Origin: Candidatus Magasanikbacteria bacterium RIFOXYC2_FULL_42_28
GTDB taxonomy: Bacteria; Patescibacteria; ABY1; Magasanikbacterales; GWA2-37-8
Length of the DNA: 64,000 bases
Direction of reading: 5' to 3'
Assembly: GCA_001784435.1 (NCBI GenBank)
Contig: MFQZ01000010.1
Location: 104,967 to 168,966 of the forward strand
The translations under genes were made by a program, and so were the position numbers. Shown here piece after piece: positions 16,846 through 24,740 of the stretch. The notes below the pieces were generated by a model. The model was not told where the DNA came from. It did not search any database and saw only the letters and a program-made list of their open reading frames with translations. Position 1 is the first letter of the stretch; each line of letters starts with the position of its first letter.

Positions 16846-18054
16846 TCATTCAACATCCGGCTGAATTTCTATTTTACCGGTAATATCGCTTAAAAAATGA
16901 ATTTCCAGACCGTGCTTTGTTTTAACTAATTTAAAATCATCATTAAAATTTTCTGGCACAATTTGTTTGCCGGTAAAGTGCGAAGTTTCAAAATGGGGGA
17001 GTTGGCCACGGAATTCTTTTTTCTGGCGTAATTCACGCATAATTTTTTGTCCGGTGGCGACGCTTGTGCGTAAATGCGCAGTGCCTGGCACGGGCATGGC
17101 GTGCGATAAATAATGGAGACGAACATTTTCTTGGCGAAGCGCACGGAATAAATCTGTCAAAATTTCGGTATTGTCGTTTATGTTTTTTAATAAAACCGTT
17201 TGATTATACACGCCAATGCCAGCACGGCGCAATGAGCGAATAGCGTTAAGCGCTTCCGGTGATAATTCATTGAGATGATTAAAATGCACCCCGATTTCGA
17301 TACTAACACCTCGTTCGCGTCCTTTAATATTCCAACTGTCTGCTTGAATTTTTGCTAAAGTATTAACAAACTTTTTATCTATTCTAAACGGATTATGTAA
17401 AAGCGCGCGGGTGTTTAAACGAATGGTAGAAACATGCGGAATTTTGATAATCTCCCCGAGGTAGTGAAATAATAATTGGTCGGGGATAATCATCGGGTCG
17501 CCGCCGCTAATTAAAATTTGGCGAACGGATTTTTGCGCGGAAATTGTTTCCAGCGCTTTTTTAAATTGGATCGGGCCAATGGCAGTGCGGACGGAATTGC
17601 GCAAAGTGCGTTCTTTTTCAAAACAAAAACGGCAAAAGGCATTACAGGTGCTCGCCAAGCGCAATAAAATAATGTCCGGATATTTTTGCTGGATAAAACG
17701 ATTGGCGCCGTCGGCAAAATCCTTGGGTTGTTCCCATACTTTACTTAGCGCGTAGCGGTCGGGTTTAAATTCAGCTTCACTGGGAATATGTTGCAAGCGA
17801 ATCGGGTCGGTTGGGTTTTTCCAATCAATTAGCGAAACTAAAAAAGGCGTTAAGCGCACCGCGTCTAACCCGGGTTCGGCCAGTTTAGCAAACAAAGCCA
17901 TTAGTTTTTTAGATTCGGATTTTGGCAAATTAGCCACCGCGCCCAGTTGTTCGGCCGTATTGATATTATTGGCCAATTGCCAACGCCAGTCGTGCCACTT
18001 GGCGATAGTGACACCTTGTTTTATATAGTATTTTGGAATTGTTGATTTTACCAT
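16846..18054 (-). CDS. Radical SAM protein of the lysine 2,3-aminomutase family
   Basis: The iron-sulfur motif CNAFCRFCFEK (CxxxCxxC) at about residue 136 and the following ISGGDPMI place this 402-residue protein in the KamA/EpmB family, which moves amino groups with SAM and PLP. The N-terminal region (WHDWRWQLANNI) matches the aminomutase start WKDWRWQ. The C-terminal third is longer and lysine-rich in EpmB-unlike fashion. No elongation factor P gene is beside it, so the substrate (free lysine, protein lysine or another amino acid) is unknown. It is flanked by two tRNA genes on the same strand. Confidence 0.85.
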   Translation of the reverse strand: MVKSTIPKYYIKQGVTIAKWHDWRWQLANNINTAEQLGAVANLPKSESKKLMALFAKLAEPGLDAVRLTPFLVSLIDWKNPTDPIRLQHIPSEAEFKPDRYALSKVWEQPKDFADGANRFIQQKYPDIILLRLASTCNAFCRFCFEKERTLRNSVRTAIGPIQFKKALETISAQKSVRQILISGGDPMIIPDQLLFHYLGEIIKIPHVSTIRLNTRALLHNPFRIDKKFVNTLAKIQADSWNIKGRERGVSIEIGVHFNHLNELSPEALNAIRSLRRAGIGVYNQTVLLKNINDNTEILTDLFRALRQENVRLHYLSHAMPVPGTAHLRTSVATGQKIMRELRQKKEFRGQLPHFETSHFTGKQIVPENFNDDFKLVKTKHGLEIHFLSDITGKIEIQPDVE

Positions 18055-18060
18055 ATTATA

Positions 18061-18087
18061 TAAAAACTTCGCTGTTTAAACGAAGTT
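18061..18087 (-). terminator. Terminator after tRNA-Glu
   Basis: Stem AACTTCG/CGAAGTT followed on the minus strand by a T-rich tail separates tRNA-Glu from the aminomutase gene. T residues also follow on the other side. Confidence 0.65.
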
Positions 18088-18100
18088 CTAATTTTTTTGT

Positions 18101-18171
18101 GATCCCATCGGGAATCGAACCCGAATTTTCGCCTTGAAAGGGCAACGTCCTAACCGTTAGACGATGGGACC
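18101..18171 (-). tRNA. tRNA-Glu (UUC)
   Basis: Acceptor stem GGTCCCA/TGGGATC (one G-U pair), D arm CGTCTAACGGTTAGGACG, anticodon loop CTTTCAA with anticodon TTC, and T arm TCGGGTTCGATTCCCGA. CCA is not encoded. Confidence 0.92.
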
Positions 18172-18219
18172 ATGTTTGGCCGATATTATACAGTATTTTT
18201 TCAAAATGTCAACTTTCGG

Positions 18220-19311
18220 TTAATTTCCTTGTAGCAGTTTTAAGCGGTTTTTTATTCCGGGTAAAGATTTTAAATAGGCGAGTAGGCGCAATAGTCCTCC
18301 CAATCGACCGTTTAATCTGAATGGTCCGGCCATGCCGGCGGCTGTACCGGCTCCGGTCATCATCAAAAATCCCTGCATTTTAAATTTGTTTGGTGATAGC
18401 GTATGTTGCACAGCGTGGGCAAGTATATTTTTAGCCACTAAATTACCTTCATACTCCGCCGCTTGGGCGGTTTTTAAATTGGGAGAGTTACTGACATCAC
18501 CGGCGGCAAAAATATTTTCGTCAATGGTTTGTAAAAATTCATTAACTTTAATTTGTCCGCGTTCATCCAAAAATTCCGGCGCGCAAAATTTGACATTGGC
18601 GCGGCCACCCGCCGTCAAGATATTTAATTCACTATTGTGCAGATTGGTTCCGCAGACCACACCTTCGGGGCAGAGGCGGGTAATAGTTTGATTCGGTATA
18701 AAATTAATATTGTGAGTTTTAAAAATTTTTACTAAAAGCGTGGCGAGCCAGGCCGGGTTATTGTTAATCGGCAGGGGTAGGTTATGGAATAAATTAATTT
18801 GCCATTTCTCCGTTCGCGCTTTTAGATAAGTGGCGAGCGCCAAAGCCGTTTCCACGCCGGTCGCGCCCGCGCCAATGATATTGACCGCGATTGTTCCGCC
18901 GACTTTAATTTTGGTTTTTAAATAATCACTAATTTTTACCACATCGGCCACGGATTTAAATAAAATACTGTTTTGCTCGTTTCCTTCAATTGCCATTTTT
19001 CCGTCCATGCCGGTAGCGATTAAAAGATAGTCATATTCGGCGGTGGATTTTTCGCCACGAACTATTTTGGTCGTGGCATCAACGCCAACAACTTTTTCCG
19101 TGAGTAATTGGAAATTTTTATAACCCAAAAGTGGCGCAAACGAAAATTCCGCGAGCATTGGTTTATCTTTAATTAGCGCGTCTGGCAAAAGCGGTGAAAA
19201 TTCAAAAACCGCCCGCGGGTTAAACATGGTAACGCTAAAATTATTTTTTAGGAGTTTTAAACCGGCGGTGATACCGGCAAAGCCGCCGCCGGTGATTATT
19301 ACTTTTTTCAT
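18220..19311 (-). CDS. ndh: NADH dehydrogenase type II-like flavoprotein (NDH-2)
   Basis: An FAD/NAD-dependent oxidoreductase of the pyridine nucleotide-disulfide family, 363 residues. The N-terminal FAD-binding Rossmann motif is IITGGGFAGITAGLKLL, the NAD-binding site is IIGAGATGVETALAL (about residue 164), and the second FAD motif is ENIFAAGDVSN (about residue 273). The C-terminus is amphipathic and basic, as in NDH-2, which docks to the membrane and passes electrons to quinone. No respiratory complex is in the window, so the electron acceptor is unknown. It diverges from the HEPN/MNT pair. Confidence 0.8.
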   Translation of the reverse strand: MKKVIITGGGFAGITAGLKLLKNNFSVTMFNPRAVFEFSPLLPDALIKDKPMLAEFSFAPLLGYKNFQLLTEKVVGVDATTKIVRGEKSTAEYDYLLIATGMDGKMAIEGNEQNSILFKSVADVVKISDYLKTKIKVGGTIAVNIIGAGATGVETALALATYLKARTEKWQINLFHNLPLPINNNPAWLATLLVKIFKTHNINFIPNQTITRLCPEGVVCGTNLHNSELNILTAGGRANVKFCAPEFLDERGQIKVNEFLQTIDENIFAAGDVSNSPNLKTAQAAEYEGNLVAKNILAHAVQHTLSPNKFKMQGFLMMTGAGTAAGMAGPFRLNGRLGGLLRLLAYLKSLPGIKNRLKLLQGN

Positions 19312-19363
19312 ATGTTATATTTTACCTTGTTATCGGGGAAAAGGCAATTTTGTGTATTTCGTC

Positions 19364-19392
19364 TTGCTATTTTGCTATTTTTTTGATATAAT
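19364..19392 (+). promoter_or_regulatory. Promoter of the HEPN/MNT pair
   Basis: TTGCTA at 19364-19369, 17 bases, then TATAAT at 19387-19392. The start codon at 19401 is so close that the mRNA may be leaderless. Confidence 0.65.
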
Positions 19393-19400
19393 GATTGTAT

Positions 19401-19805
19401 ATGGAAAATAGTCAAAAAGACAAATTAGTTAAATATTGGGCAGACGGCTCAAAAAATTCTTTACGATTGGCCAGTGATGTTTTTGATAGTCGCCACTTTG
19501 ACCACGCTTTGTTTTGCGGGCATTTGGCTTTGGAAAAATTATTTAAAGCCAAAGTAGTAAAAATTCTTAATAATCACGCTCCTCATTCTCACGATTTATT
19601 ATATTTGGCCGGTTTGTCTAAAATTGATTTAGACATAGAGCAGCAACAATTTCTGGCGCAGGTTAACAAATTCAACATTGAAGGTCGTTATCCGGAAGAA
19701 AAATCCGAATTTTATCATTTAGCCACAAAAAAATATGCCGGTGAGTGGTTAGAAAAAATCAAAAAATTTTATTTATGGTTATCAAAACAGAGCGGAAAAA
19801 ACTAA
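19401..19805 (+). CDS. HEPN-domain protein (toxin partner)
   Basis: A 134-residue all-alpha HEPN protein. The typical features are the N-terminal YWADGSKNSLRLASDVF helix, the HFDHALFCGHLALEKLFKA segment and SHDLLYLA. In HEPN/MNT pairs the HEPN protein acts as an RNase toxin and the nucleotidyltransferase as its antitoxin. The ATG at 19401 is preferred over a TTG two codons upstream. It overlaps the MNT gene by 31 bases, which implies coupled translation. Confidence 0.85.
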   Translation: MENSQKDKLVKYWADGSKNSLRLASDVFDSRHFDHALFCGHLALEKLFKAKVVKILNNHAPHSHDLLYLAGLSKIDLDIEQQQFLAQVNKFNIEGRYPEEKSEFYHLATKKYAGEWLEKIKKFYLWLSKQSGKN

Positions 19806-20119
19806 GTTCGGCGCGCGTGCGAGTATTGGCGCGCAAATTGAAAAAGAATTTATTGCAAGAGGGTATGCCGGTGCGTGAATTATTTTTGTTTGGTTCATAC
19901 GCGACCGGCCGGCCTCACCTTGACAGTGATATTGATGTCGCGGTAATTGTGCCATCGGGAATGACAGTGCGTGAACAAAAAAAAGCGCAACAAATTACTT
20001 GGTTGACGAAGCAAACTAATGTTAAGTTTGAACCACATATTTTTAGCGAACGCGATTTTAACAATCGCTGGCTGTCTTTGCCGGCAGAAATCAAAAAACA
20101 CGGTGTTAAAATTAGGTAG
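19775..20119 (+). CDS. Minimal nucleotidyltransferase (MNT antitoxin)
   Basis: This 114-residue protein has the polymerase-beta-type signature GSYATGRPHLDSDIDVAV (GSx10DxD) that binds ATP and metal. MntA-type antitoxins AMPylate the HEPN toxin to silence it. The ATG at 19775 lies inside the HEPN gene; a longer reading from 19745 is possible but less likely. A strong bidirectional terminator follows. Confidence 0.87.
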   Translation: MVIKTERKKLSSARVRVLARKLKKNLLQEGMPVRELFLFGSYATGRPHLDSDIDVAVIVPSGMTVREQKKAQQITWLTKQTNVKFEPHIFSERDFNNRWLSLPAEIKKHGVKIR

Positions 20120-20144
20120 TATAATATCGGAAGGTGAAATAATT

Positions 20145-20182
20145 AAAAATACCGTTTGCCAGCTGGCGAACGGTATTTTTTT
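20145..20182. terminator. Bidirectional intrinsic terminator
   Basis: A 17-bp stem (AAAAATACCGTTTGCCA with its complement) is flanked by A and T runs on both sides, serving the MNT gene and the convergent HU gene. Confidence 0.9.
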
Positions 20183-20196
20183 GTAGTAGGTTTTTT

Positions 20197-20475
20197 TTAC
20201 GCTTTCAAAGCGTCTTTTAACGCTTTCCCCGCCTTGAACTTCGGCACCGTCACCGCCGGAATCTGAATTTTTTCCGTTGGTTTTTGCGGGTTAACACCCA
20301 CTCGTCCGGCTCGTTTGCGCGCGGAAAAGGCGCCAAAACCGGTCAATACTACTTCTTGGCCAGATTTTAATGCTTCCGTCACCAATTCGGTAAAAGTATT
20401 TAACATGTTTTCGGTTTCCCGTTTGGACATGTTTAATTTCTCGGCTAATTTTTGTGATAGTTCGGCTTTATTCAT
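20197..20475 (-). CDS. hup: HU-family histone-like DNA-binding protein
   Basis: A 92-residue HU protein that bends and compacts DNA. Visible are the N-terminal helices MNKAELSQKLAEKLNMSKRE, the GFGAFSARKRAGRVGVNPQ beta-arm base with the proline of the intercalating tip, and the C-terminal helix PKFKAGKALKDALKA. Length and sequence are typical. A TATAAT-like -10 is visible about 40 bases upstream of its start on the minus strand. Confidence 0.95.
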   Translation of the reverse strand: MNKAELSQKLAEKLNMSKRETENMLNTFTELVTEALKSGQEVVLTGFGAFSARKRAGRVGVNPQKPTEKIQIPAVTVPKFKAGKALKDALKA

Positions 20476-20556
20476 AGTTTTAGATATGTTAAGAGTAATG
20501 ATTACGATAATATTATAGCACCCGTGGTTTATTTTGGCTATAAATAGGTAAAATAG

Positions 20557-20724
20557 TTATCCACAGGGCTTCGCCTTCGGCTACGCCCTGTAAACTACAC
20601 TCTATTTATTTTAGTGATTTAGTTTACCCGGCATAGCGTAGCGAAGTCGGGCCCTGTAAACTAATCATTTTTTACCACAACGTAGCACGCAAGCCCTACT
20701 TGTAGGGCGTAGCCTTAGCGAAGC
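20557..20724. repeat. Cluster of GC-rich hairpin repeats after rny
   Basis: Three palindromic units lie in tandem: AGGGCTTCGCC..GGCTACGCCCT, CCCGGCATAGCG..GAAGTCGGGCC and GCCCTACTTGTAGGGC, with spacers of the type TAAACTA. The cluster begins with TTATCCACA, the 9-mer also found next to the poly-G promoters, and a related unit precedes groES. No gene is seen in this stretch. Confidence 0.7.
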
Positions 20725-20725
20725 C

Positions 20726-22264
20726 CTATCTCGCATATTCAATCACCCTTGTCTCTCTGATCATCGTAATTCTAATTTCACCCGGGTACTGCAATTCCTC
20801 TTCAATTTTGCGAGCGATATCTTTGGCTAATTGGACGGTGCCGTAATCATCCACTTCATTTGGGCGGATAAACACGCGTACCTCGCGACCGGCTTGAATA
20901 GCATAGACCTTTTCCACGCCCGGGAACGAGGCGGCGGTTTTTTCCAAGTCCTCTAAACGAGCGACAAACAATTCAAAAGTATCACGTCTGGCACCCACGC
21001 GCGCGCCGGAAATGGCGTCAGCCGCTTTGGCAATGCAGGCATAAATACTCGTCGGGTGGTCAATGTGATGGTCGCGGGCGGCTTCGCAGGTGTCATCGTC
21101 CATGTTGAATTTTTTCAAAATGGTGTAGCCGATGGCCGGATGCGCGCCTTGGGTTTCTTGATCAACGGCTTTGCCAATATCGTGGAAAAATCCGGCGCGT
21201 TTGGCTTTGGCTGGGTCTACGCCCCCGATTTCACTAGCAATAACCGCGGCCAACTGTCCCACCTCCATCGAGTGGTTCATAATATTTTGGCCGTAAGAAG
21301 TGCGGTATTTTAACCGGCCGACAATGCCAACTAATTTCGGATCAATACCGGTGATGCCCATTTTTAATAAGGCCTCTTCGCCGGCTTTACGAATATCAAT
21401 GGATAATTCTTGTTTGGCTTTTTCCACAAACTCTTCAATGCGCGCTGGTTGGATGCGACCGTCCGCCATTAATTTGGTTAAGGCGATGCGAGCGACTTCA
21501 CGGCGGATAGGGGAGAAGCACGAAATCATAATTGAGTCTGGAGTGTCGTCAATAATCAACTCACAGCCGGTCAATTTTTCAATGGTTTTAATGTTGCGTC
21601 CTTCTTTGCCAATGATACGTCCTTTCATATCATCGGACGGCAGTGGCACCATGGAGGCGGTCGTTTCGGCCGAGTGCGAAGAAGCATTGCGTTGAATCGC
21701 GTCCAAAATTATATCACGCGCTTTGGCTTCGTAAACTTCGGAATTTTCTTTGTCTAATTTAACAATGCGGTTCATTAAATCGCCTTTGCTTTCTTCTTCC
21801 ACCATTTCCAGCAAGCGCAATTTCGCTTCGTCTTTGGTTAAAGAAGCCACGGCCTGCAGTTTTTCCATCTGTTGCATTTTCAAAGTTTCAATTTCCAGCT
21901 TGATTGCTTTCACGCGCTCTACTTTTTCCATTAATTTGGTTTGATCGCCTTGGAGCTCCAATAACTTTTGGTCAAAAGTGGTTTCGCGTTTTTCCAAGCG
22001 CAATTGCGCGGCCGCTAATTCGTTTTTGGCTTGGCGTTCTTCGTGCTTGGCTTCGTCGATCATTTTTTGCGCTTTTTCTTTGCCTTCCAGGACTAATTCC
22101 TGTTGTTTGGTTTTGGCCTCGGCCATGATTTTTTCCGCCTTGGCCTCCAAAGAATTGGCTTGGTTTTTGGCTAAACTTTTTCGCAAAAAATAGCCGGCGG
22201 TAACGCCGATGCCGATGGCCACAATGGCCGTGCCGAGTAGGGTAAAGAGAGTTTCTGTTTCCAT
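20726..22264 (-). CDS. rny: Ribonuclease Y
   Basis: A membrane-anchored endoribonuclease that starts mRNA decay. An N-terminal helix (residues 6-28) is followed by a long coiled coil (about 35-190), a KH domain with GRIIGKEGRNIKTIEKLTG, and an HD domain with FFHDIGKAVDQE. The length of 512 residues is typical. Its transcript starts at a strong promoter in the end of truB and has a leader of about 255 bases that folds and contains a terminator just before the start codon. Confidence 0.96.
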   Translation of the reverse strand: METETLFTLLGTAIVAIGIGVTAGYFLRKSLAKNQANSLEAKAEKIMAEAKTKQQELVLEGKEKAQKMIDEAKHEERQAKNELAAAQLRLEKRETTFDQKLLELQGDQTKLMEKVERVKAIKLEIETLKMQQMEKLQAVASLTKDEAKLRLLEMVEEESKGDLMNRIVKLDKENSEVYEAKARDIILDAIQRNASSHSAETTASMVPLPSDDMKGRIIGKEGRNIKTIEKLTGCELIIDDTPDSIMISCFSPIRREVARIALTKLMADGRIQPARIEEFVEKAKQELSIDIRKAGEEALLKMGITGIDPKLVGIVGRLKYRTSYGQNIMNHSMEVGQLAAVIASEIGGVDPAKAKRAGFFHDIGKAVDQETQGAHPAIGYTILKKFNMDDDTCEAARDHHIDHPTSIYACIAKAADAISGARVGARRDTFELFVARLEDLEKTAASFPGVEKVYAIQAGREVRVFIRPNEVDDYGTVQLAKDIARKIEEELQYPGEIRITMIRETRVIEYAR

Positions 22265-22266
22265 AT

Positions 22267-22293
22267 AAAATAAAAATCCTCAATTTTGAGGAT
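22267..22293 (-). terminator. Terminator-like hairpin at the rny start codon
   Basis: On the minus strand ATCCTCAA/TTGAGGAT is followed by TTTTATTTT and, four bases later, by the rny ATG. It would attenuate rny unless the 5' leader segment pairs with its first half. Confidence 0.7.
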
Positions 22294-22523
22294 GTAAAAT
22301 CGTGGGCAGCGCGTATTTTTACGCCCGTCCGGTTGACTGGGTTGATTTAAAAGTTGAAATACAAAAACCGCCCTAGTTTTTCTTTTTAGGTGTCAAAATT
22401 GACAAATTGTTAAGAAGAAACAGACAGTTTTTACGCATATTTAAGGGAAATAGGAGCGTATTCAATCAACTTTCAAAATAAAGTCAAACCGATTAAATCC
22501 TCAAAATGTTTTAAAAATTACTA
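22267..22523 (-). ncRNA. Structured leader or small RNA upstream of rny
   Basis: Between the rny promoter and start codon the RNA can fold into nested long-range helices. The 5' segment at 22497-22508 pairs with 22283-22293 (ATTTTGAGGAT/ATCCTCAAAAT). Inside are CGGTTTGAC with GTCAACCG and AAAGTTGA with TCAACTTT, plus local hairpins GCGTAAAAATACGC and TGTCAATTTTGACA. The outer helix uses the same bases as the terminator stem that follows, so the two are mutually exclusive. It matches no RNA family I recognise. It could be a regulatory leader or a free RNA of about 255 bases. Confidence 0.6.
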
Positions 22524-22530
22524 TACATAT

Positions 22531-22559
22531 AGTATAACACCAATGAGGTATTTTGTCAA
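22531..22559 (-). promoter_or_regulatory. Promoter of the rny leader
   Basis: On the minus strand TTGACA, 17 bases, then TATACT. It overlaps the 3' end of truB. The palindrome ACTATACATATAGT covers the start region. Confidence 0.75.
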
Positions 22560-23398
22560 TCGGCCAATATATTGGGGTTTTTGGTTGCTTCGGCTGGTGA
22601 GCGAGCATCGGTCAAACCGTATTCCCCAATTTGGGTCCTTGTCAAGGCCTGGCAGTAGGCCCCGGTGCCGAGTTTTTTGCCAATGTCTTCGGCGAGGGTG
22701 CGGATGTAAGTGCCGGCCGAGCAGGTGACTTCTATTGTTAAATTTGGCCAGACGTAGTCCAGAAGTTTGATGTCATAAATTTCAATTGCCGATGGTTTGC
22801 GTTCCACGGTTTTGCCCACGCGAGCAAGTTCGTATAATTTTTTGCCAGCGATTTTTTTGGCGCTGTACATCGGGGGAACTTGCTTATTTTTGCCAATGAA
22901 AGATTTAATAATTTTTTGTGTTAGTTCTAGTGTCGGTGGAATTGGTGAGAGAATATTGAATATTGGATATTGAATATTAGTGTCCGGTCGTCCAATTGTC
23001 ATTCCGACAGAGGCTCGCGCCGACGAGGAATCTCCATCCCGTCCAATTTTCTTTAATATCCAATATTTAATATTTAATATCCAAGACTTTTTTTGAAAGG
23101 GAATGATTGTCCCAGTGCAGTCGCCCGTATCCGAAACAGCGCCAAGCCGTATCGTCGCCACATAAGTTTTTCGTAAATTTTTAAATTCATCCAACCGCTT
23201 AGTCGCCTCGCGCCCCACGCCCACAATTAACAAACCAGTCGCAAACGGATCCAAAGTGCCAGCATGCCCCACCCGAATATTTTTTGGCGCGCCGTTATTA
23301 ATCAAATTTTTACGAATAAACCCAACCACATCAAAACTAGTCCAGTTGATTGGTTTATTGATAAGGAGGAAATTTGTGGGTAATTGTGTTTTGGTCAT
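22556..23398 (-). CDS. truB: tRNA pseudouridine-55 synthase with repeat-encoded insert
   Basis: TruB makes pseudouridine 55 in the T loop of tRNAs. The core motifs are NKPINWTSFDVV, GHAGTLDPFATGLL with the catalytic aspartate, and the PPMYSAKKI-GKKLYELAR region. Between GTIIPFQ and LTQKIIKSFIG, about residues 104-148, the family sequence is interrupted by 45 residues that come from a nested pair of repeats: an AT-rich family C inverted repeat flanking a family A palindrome. The insert keeps the frame. The protein is 280 residues long. Confidence 0.95.
   Translation of the reverse strand: MTKTQLPTNFLLINKPINWTSFDVVGFIRKNLINNGAPKNIRVGHAGTLDPFATGLLIVGVGREATKRLDEFKNLRKTYVATIRLGAVSDTGDCTGTIIPFQKKSWILNIKYWILKKIGRDGDSSSARASVGMTIGRPDTNIQYPIFNILSPIPPTLELTQKIIKSFIGKNKQVPPMYSAKKIAGKKLYELARVGKTVERKPSAIEIYDIKLLDYVWPNLTIEVTCSAGTYIRTLAEDIGKKLGTGAYCQALTRTQIGEYGLTDARSPAEATKNPNILAD
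22955..23083. repeat. Family C repeat with a family A repeat nested in it, inside truB
   Basis: AATATTGAATATTGGATATT on the left and AATATCCAATATTTAATATT on the right form a pair. Between them lies a family A element at 22997-23041 (TGTCATTCCGACAGAGGC to GAGGAATCTCCATCCC). Confidence 0.8.
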
Positions 23399-23438
23399 GG
23401 CGATATATTAGCAGGTTAGAGACGGTGGGGCAAGGTGC

Positions 23439-23470
23439 TTGATTTTTCTACATATTTATGGTATTATAAT
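23439..23470 (+). promoter_or_regulatory. Promoter of hicBA
   Basis: TTGATT at 23439-23444 is followed 17 bases later by TATTAT, or 20 bases later by TATAAT. Confidence 0.5.
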
Positions 23471-23494
23471 GGTATAGAAATGAATACTATTTTT

Positions 23495-23728
23495 ATGTCA
23501 AAATCTTTACACTACAATTTATTTTTTCGCCCAGAACCGGAAGGCGGTTTTACAGTCGTAGTGCCGGCTTTGCCGGGTTGTGTTAGTTACGGGCGCGATT
23601 TAAACGAAGCCCAAGCAATGGCTACTGACGCTATTGGCGCGTATTTAAAAAGTGTGCGCAAACATCGCGGTGATGTTGTCAGTGATAAAAATAGTTTTAT
23701 CTCTTCGGTAGATGTCGCTTATGCCTAA
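23495..23728 (+). CDS. hicB: HicB-like antitoxin
   Basis: A 77-residue HicB-type protein with the partial RNase H-like fold: YNLFFRPEPEGGFTVVVPAL, PGCVSYGRDLNEAQAMATDA and AIGAYLKSVRKH. The ATG at 23495 fits the promoter position better than one at 23480. It lacks the extra C-terminal DNA-binding domain of longer HicB proteins. The order antitoxin then toxin is reversed relative to the classic hicAB; the genes overlap by eight bases. Confidence 0.82.
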   Translation: MSKSLHYNLFFRPEPEGGFTVVVPALPGCVSYGRDLNEAQAMATDAIGAYLKSVRKHRGDVVSDKNSFISSVDVAYA

Positions 23729-23924
23729 AACGCCGCGGTTAACTTCCAAACAAGTAATAAAAATTTTGGAAAATAACGATTTTGTTTTAGATCATGTTTT
23801 CGGAAGCCACTATGTTTTTTATCGTGCTTCTGATAAAAGGCGAGCGGTGGTACCGTATCATACCAAAAATTTACCGATTGGGACTTTAAAAAGTATTTTG
23901 CGTTCGGCGGAGATTGAGATTTAG
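23721..23924 (+). CDS. hicA: HicA-like mRNA interferase toxin
   Basis: A 67-residue double-stranded-RNA-binding-fold toxin. The catalytic histidine lies in GSHYVFYR (His30), preceded by TSKQVIKILENNDF and followed by VVPYHTKNLPIGTLKSIL, as in the HicA/YcfA family, which cleaves mRNA. The ATG at 23721 lies within the end of hicB. Confidence 0.88.
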   Translation: MPKTPRLTSKQVIKILENNDFVLDHVFGSHYVFYRASDKRRAVVPYHTKNLPIGTLKSILRSAEIEI

Positions 23925-23931
23925 TAATTTT

Positions 23932-23996
23932 GTCATCTCCGTGAAAACGCGGATCCAGTCGCAGATTGTCATTGCGAGCAAAGCGAAGCAATCTGT
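23932..23996. repeat. Two family A repeat pieces downstream of hicBA
   Basis: TGTCATCTCCGTGAAAACGC followed by TGTCATTGCGAGCAAAGCGA, between hicA and the first poly-G promoter. Confidence 0.8.
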
Positions 23997-24073
23997 ACAA
24001 CAGGCGTAACGTCTGTTTTTTGTTTGCATATTTAGCTCTGCCTCGTAAAGCCATAGCAAAAATGGTGACAGCC

Positions 24074-24118
24074 TGTGGATAACTTATTTGCCAAAAGCGG
24101 TTGGGGGGGGGGTATACT
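24074..24118 (+). promoter_or_regulatory. Poly-G spacer promoter, copy A (phase-variation candidate)
   Basis: A TGTGGATAA 9-mer at 24074-24082, -35 TTGCCA at 24088-24093, a 19-base spacer containing ten G at 24103-24112, and -10 TATACT at 24113-24118. Three further promoters of the same design lie at 45.8, 47.5 and 48.8 kb. Loss of two G would give the optimal 17-base spacer. Confidence 0.75.
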
Positions 24119-24156
24119 TATATGGAGAAAAATTTTATTTTTAATTTTTTAAAAAT

Positions 24157-24651
24157 ATGCGATCAGAAATTTCTTCTGAAGTGAGAGGCAAAAACACGGA
24201 TGTGGCGGTAGATAAATTACGAGAATATTTAGCTACTCATTATAGTTATACAAATGAAGATGGGGCTGATTCTGTAATTAACGAAAGAGATGCCGCCTCT
24301 GTTGTGGCGCTGTTTCCAGAGCTCTCAGTGGCTGTTGTCAGTGAAGAAATTAGGAAAAATAATCAATGGAACGAAGAAACTCGAGACAACAAAGTACAAA
24401 ATAGAGAAATCTTTTTGAAAACATTAGACGGAGAAATTAAAACTTATGAAGATGCCGTACGAATGTTTCCGTCATTGCATGCGGAAGAAATTTTAGATTC
24501 TTTTGCTTGTGGACAATCTGGGATTCTAGAAAGAAAAATAAAAGATGGTAGTATCATGACAACGGAGCAGTGTGAGAAGGAATTTCAATGGCTGTTAATA
24601 AATTCACCAGTTAGATATGGGCAGGCGTTGTTATACTTATCACAAAAATAA
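24157..24651 (+). CDS. Unknown protein under poly-G promoter A
   Basis: A 164-residue acidic, mostly helical soluble protein without a signal peptide or membrane segment. I recognise no domain. A motif-like repeat of the kind VxLFPELSVAVVSEEI (residues 51-66) and VRMFPSLHAEEILDSF (residues 102-117) suggests two copies of a short helical unit. Its promoter belongs to the poly-G family, whose other members also drive unknown proteins. A second unknown gene follows after 89 bases. Confidence 0.65.
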   Translation: MRSEISSEVRGKNTDVAVDKLREYLATHYSYTNEDGADSVINERDAASVVALFPELSVAVVSEEIRKNNQWNEETRDNKVQNREIFLKTLDGEIKTYEDAVRMFPSLHAEEILDSFACGQSGILERKIKDGSIMTTEQCEKEFQWLLINSPVRYGQALLYLSQK

Positions 24652-24740
24652 TAAGTGAATTAAAGTAGGTAATTAATCGGAGTGTTTACTTGTCTTTGGT
24701 AGTTGTAGGTAAATATTTAAAATTTTAATTTTAATTTAAT

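Noticed and set aside
22267..22523. tmRNA or RNase P RNA for the rny leader
   Set aside because: No tRNA-like ends, no tag frame and no RNase P core motifs; the element is also too short for a bacterial RNase P RNA.
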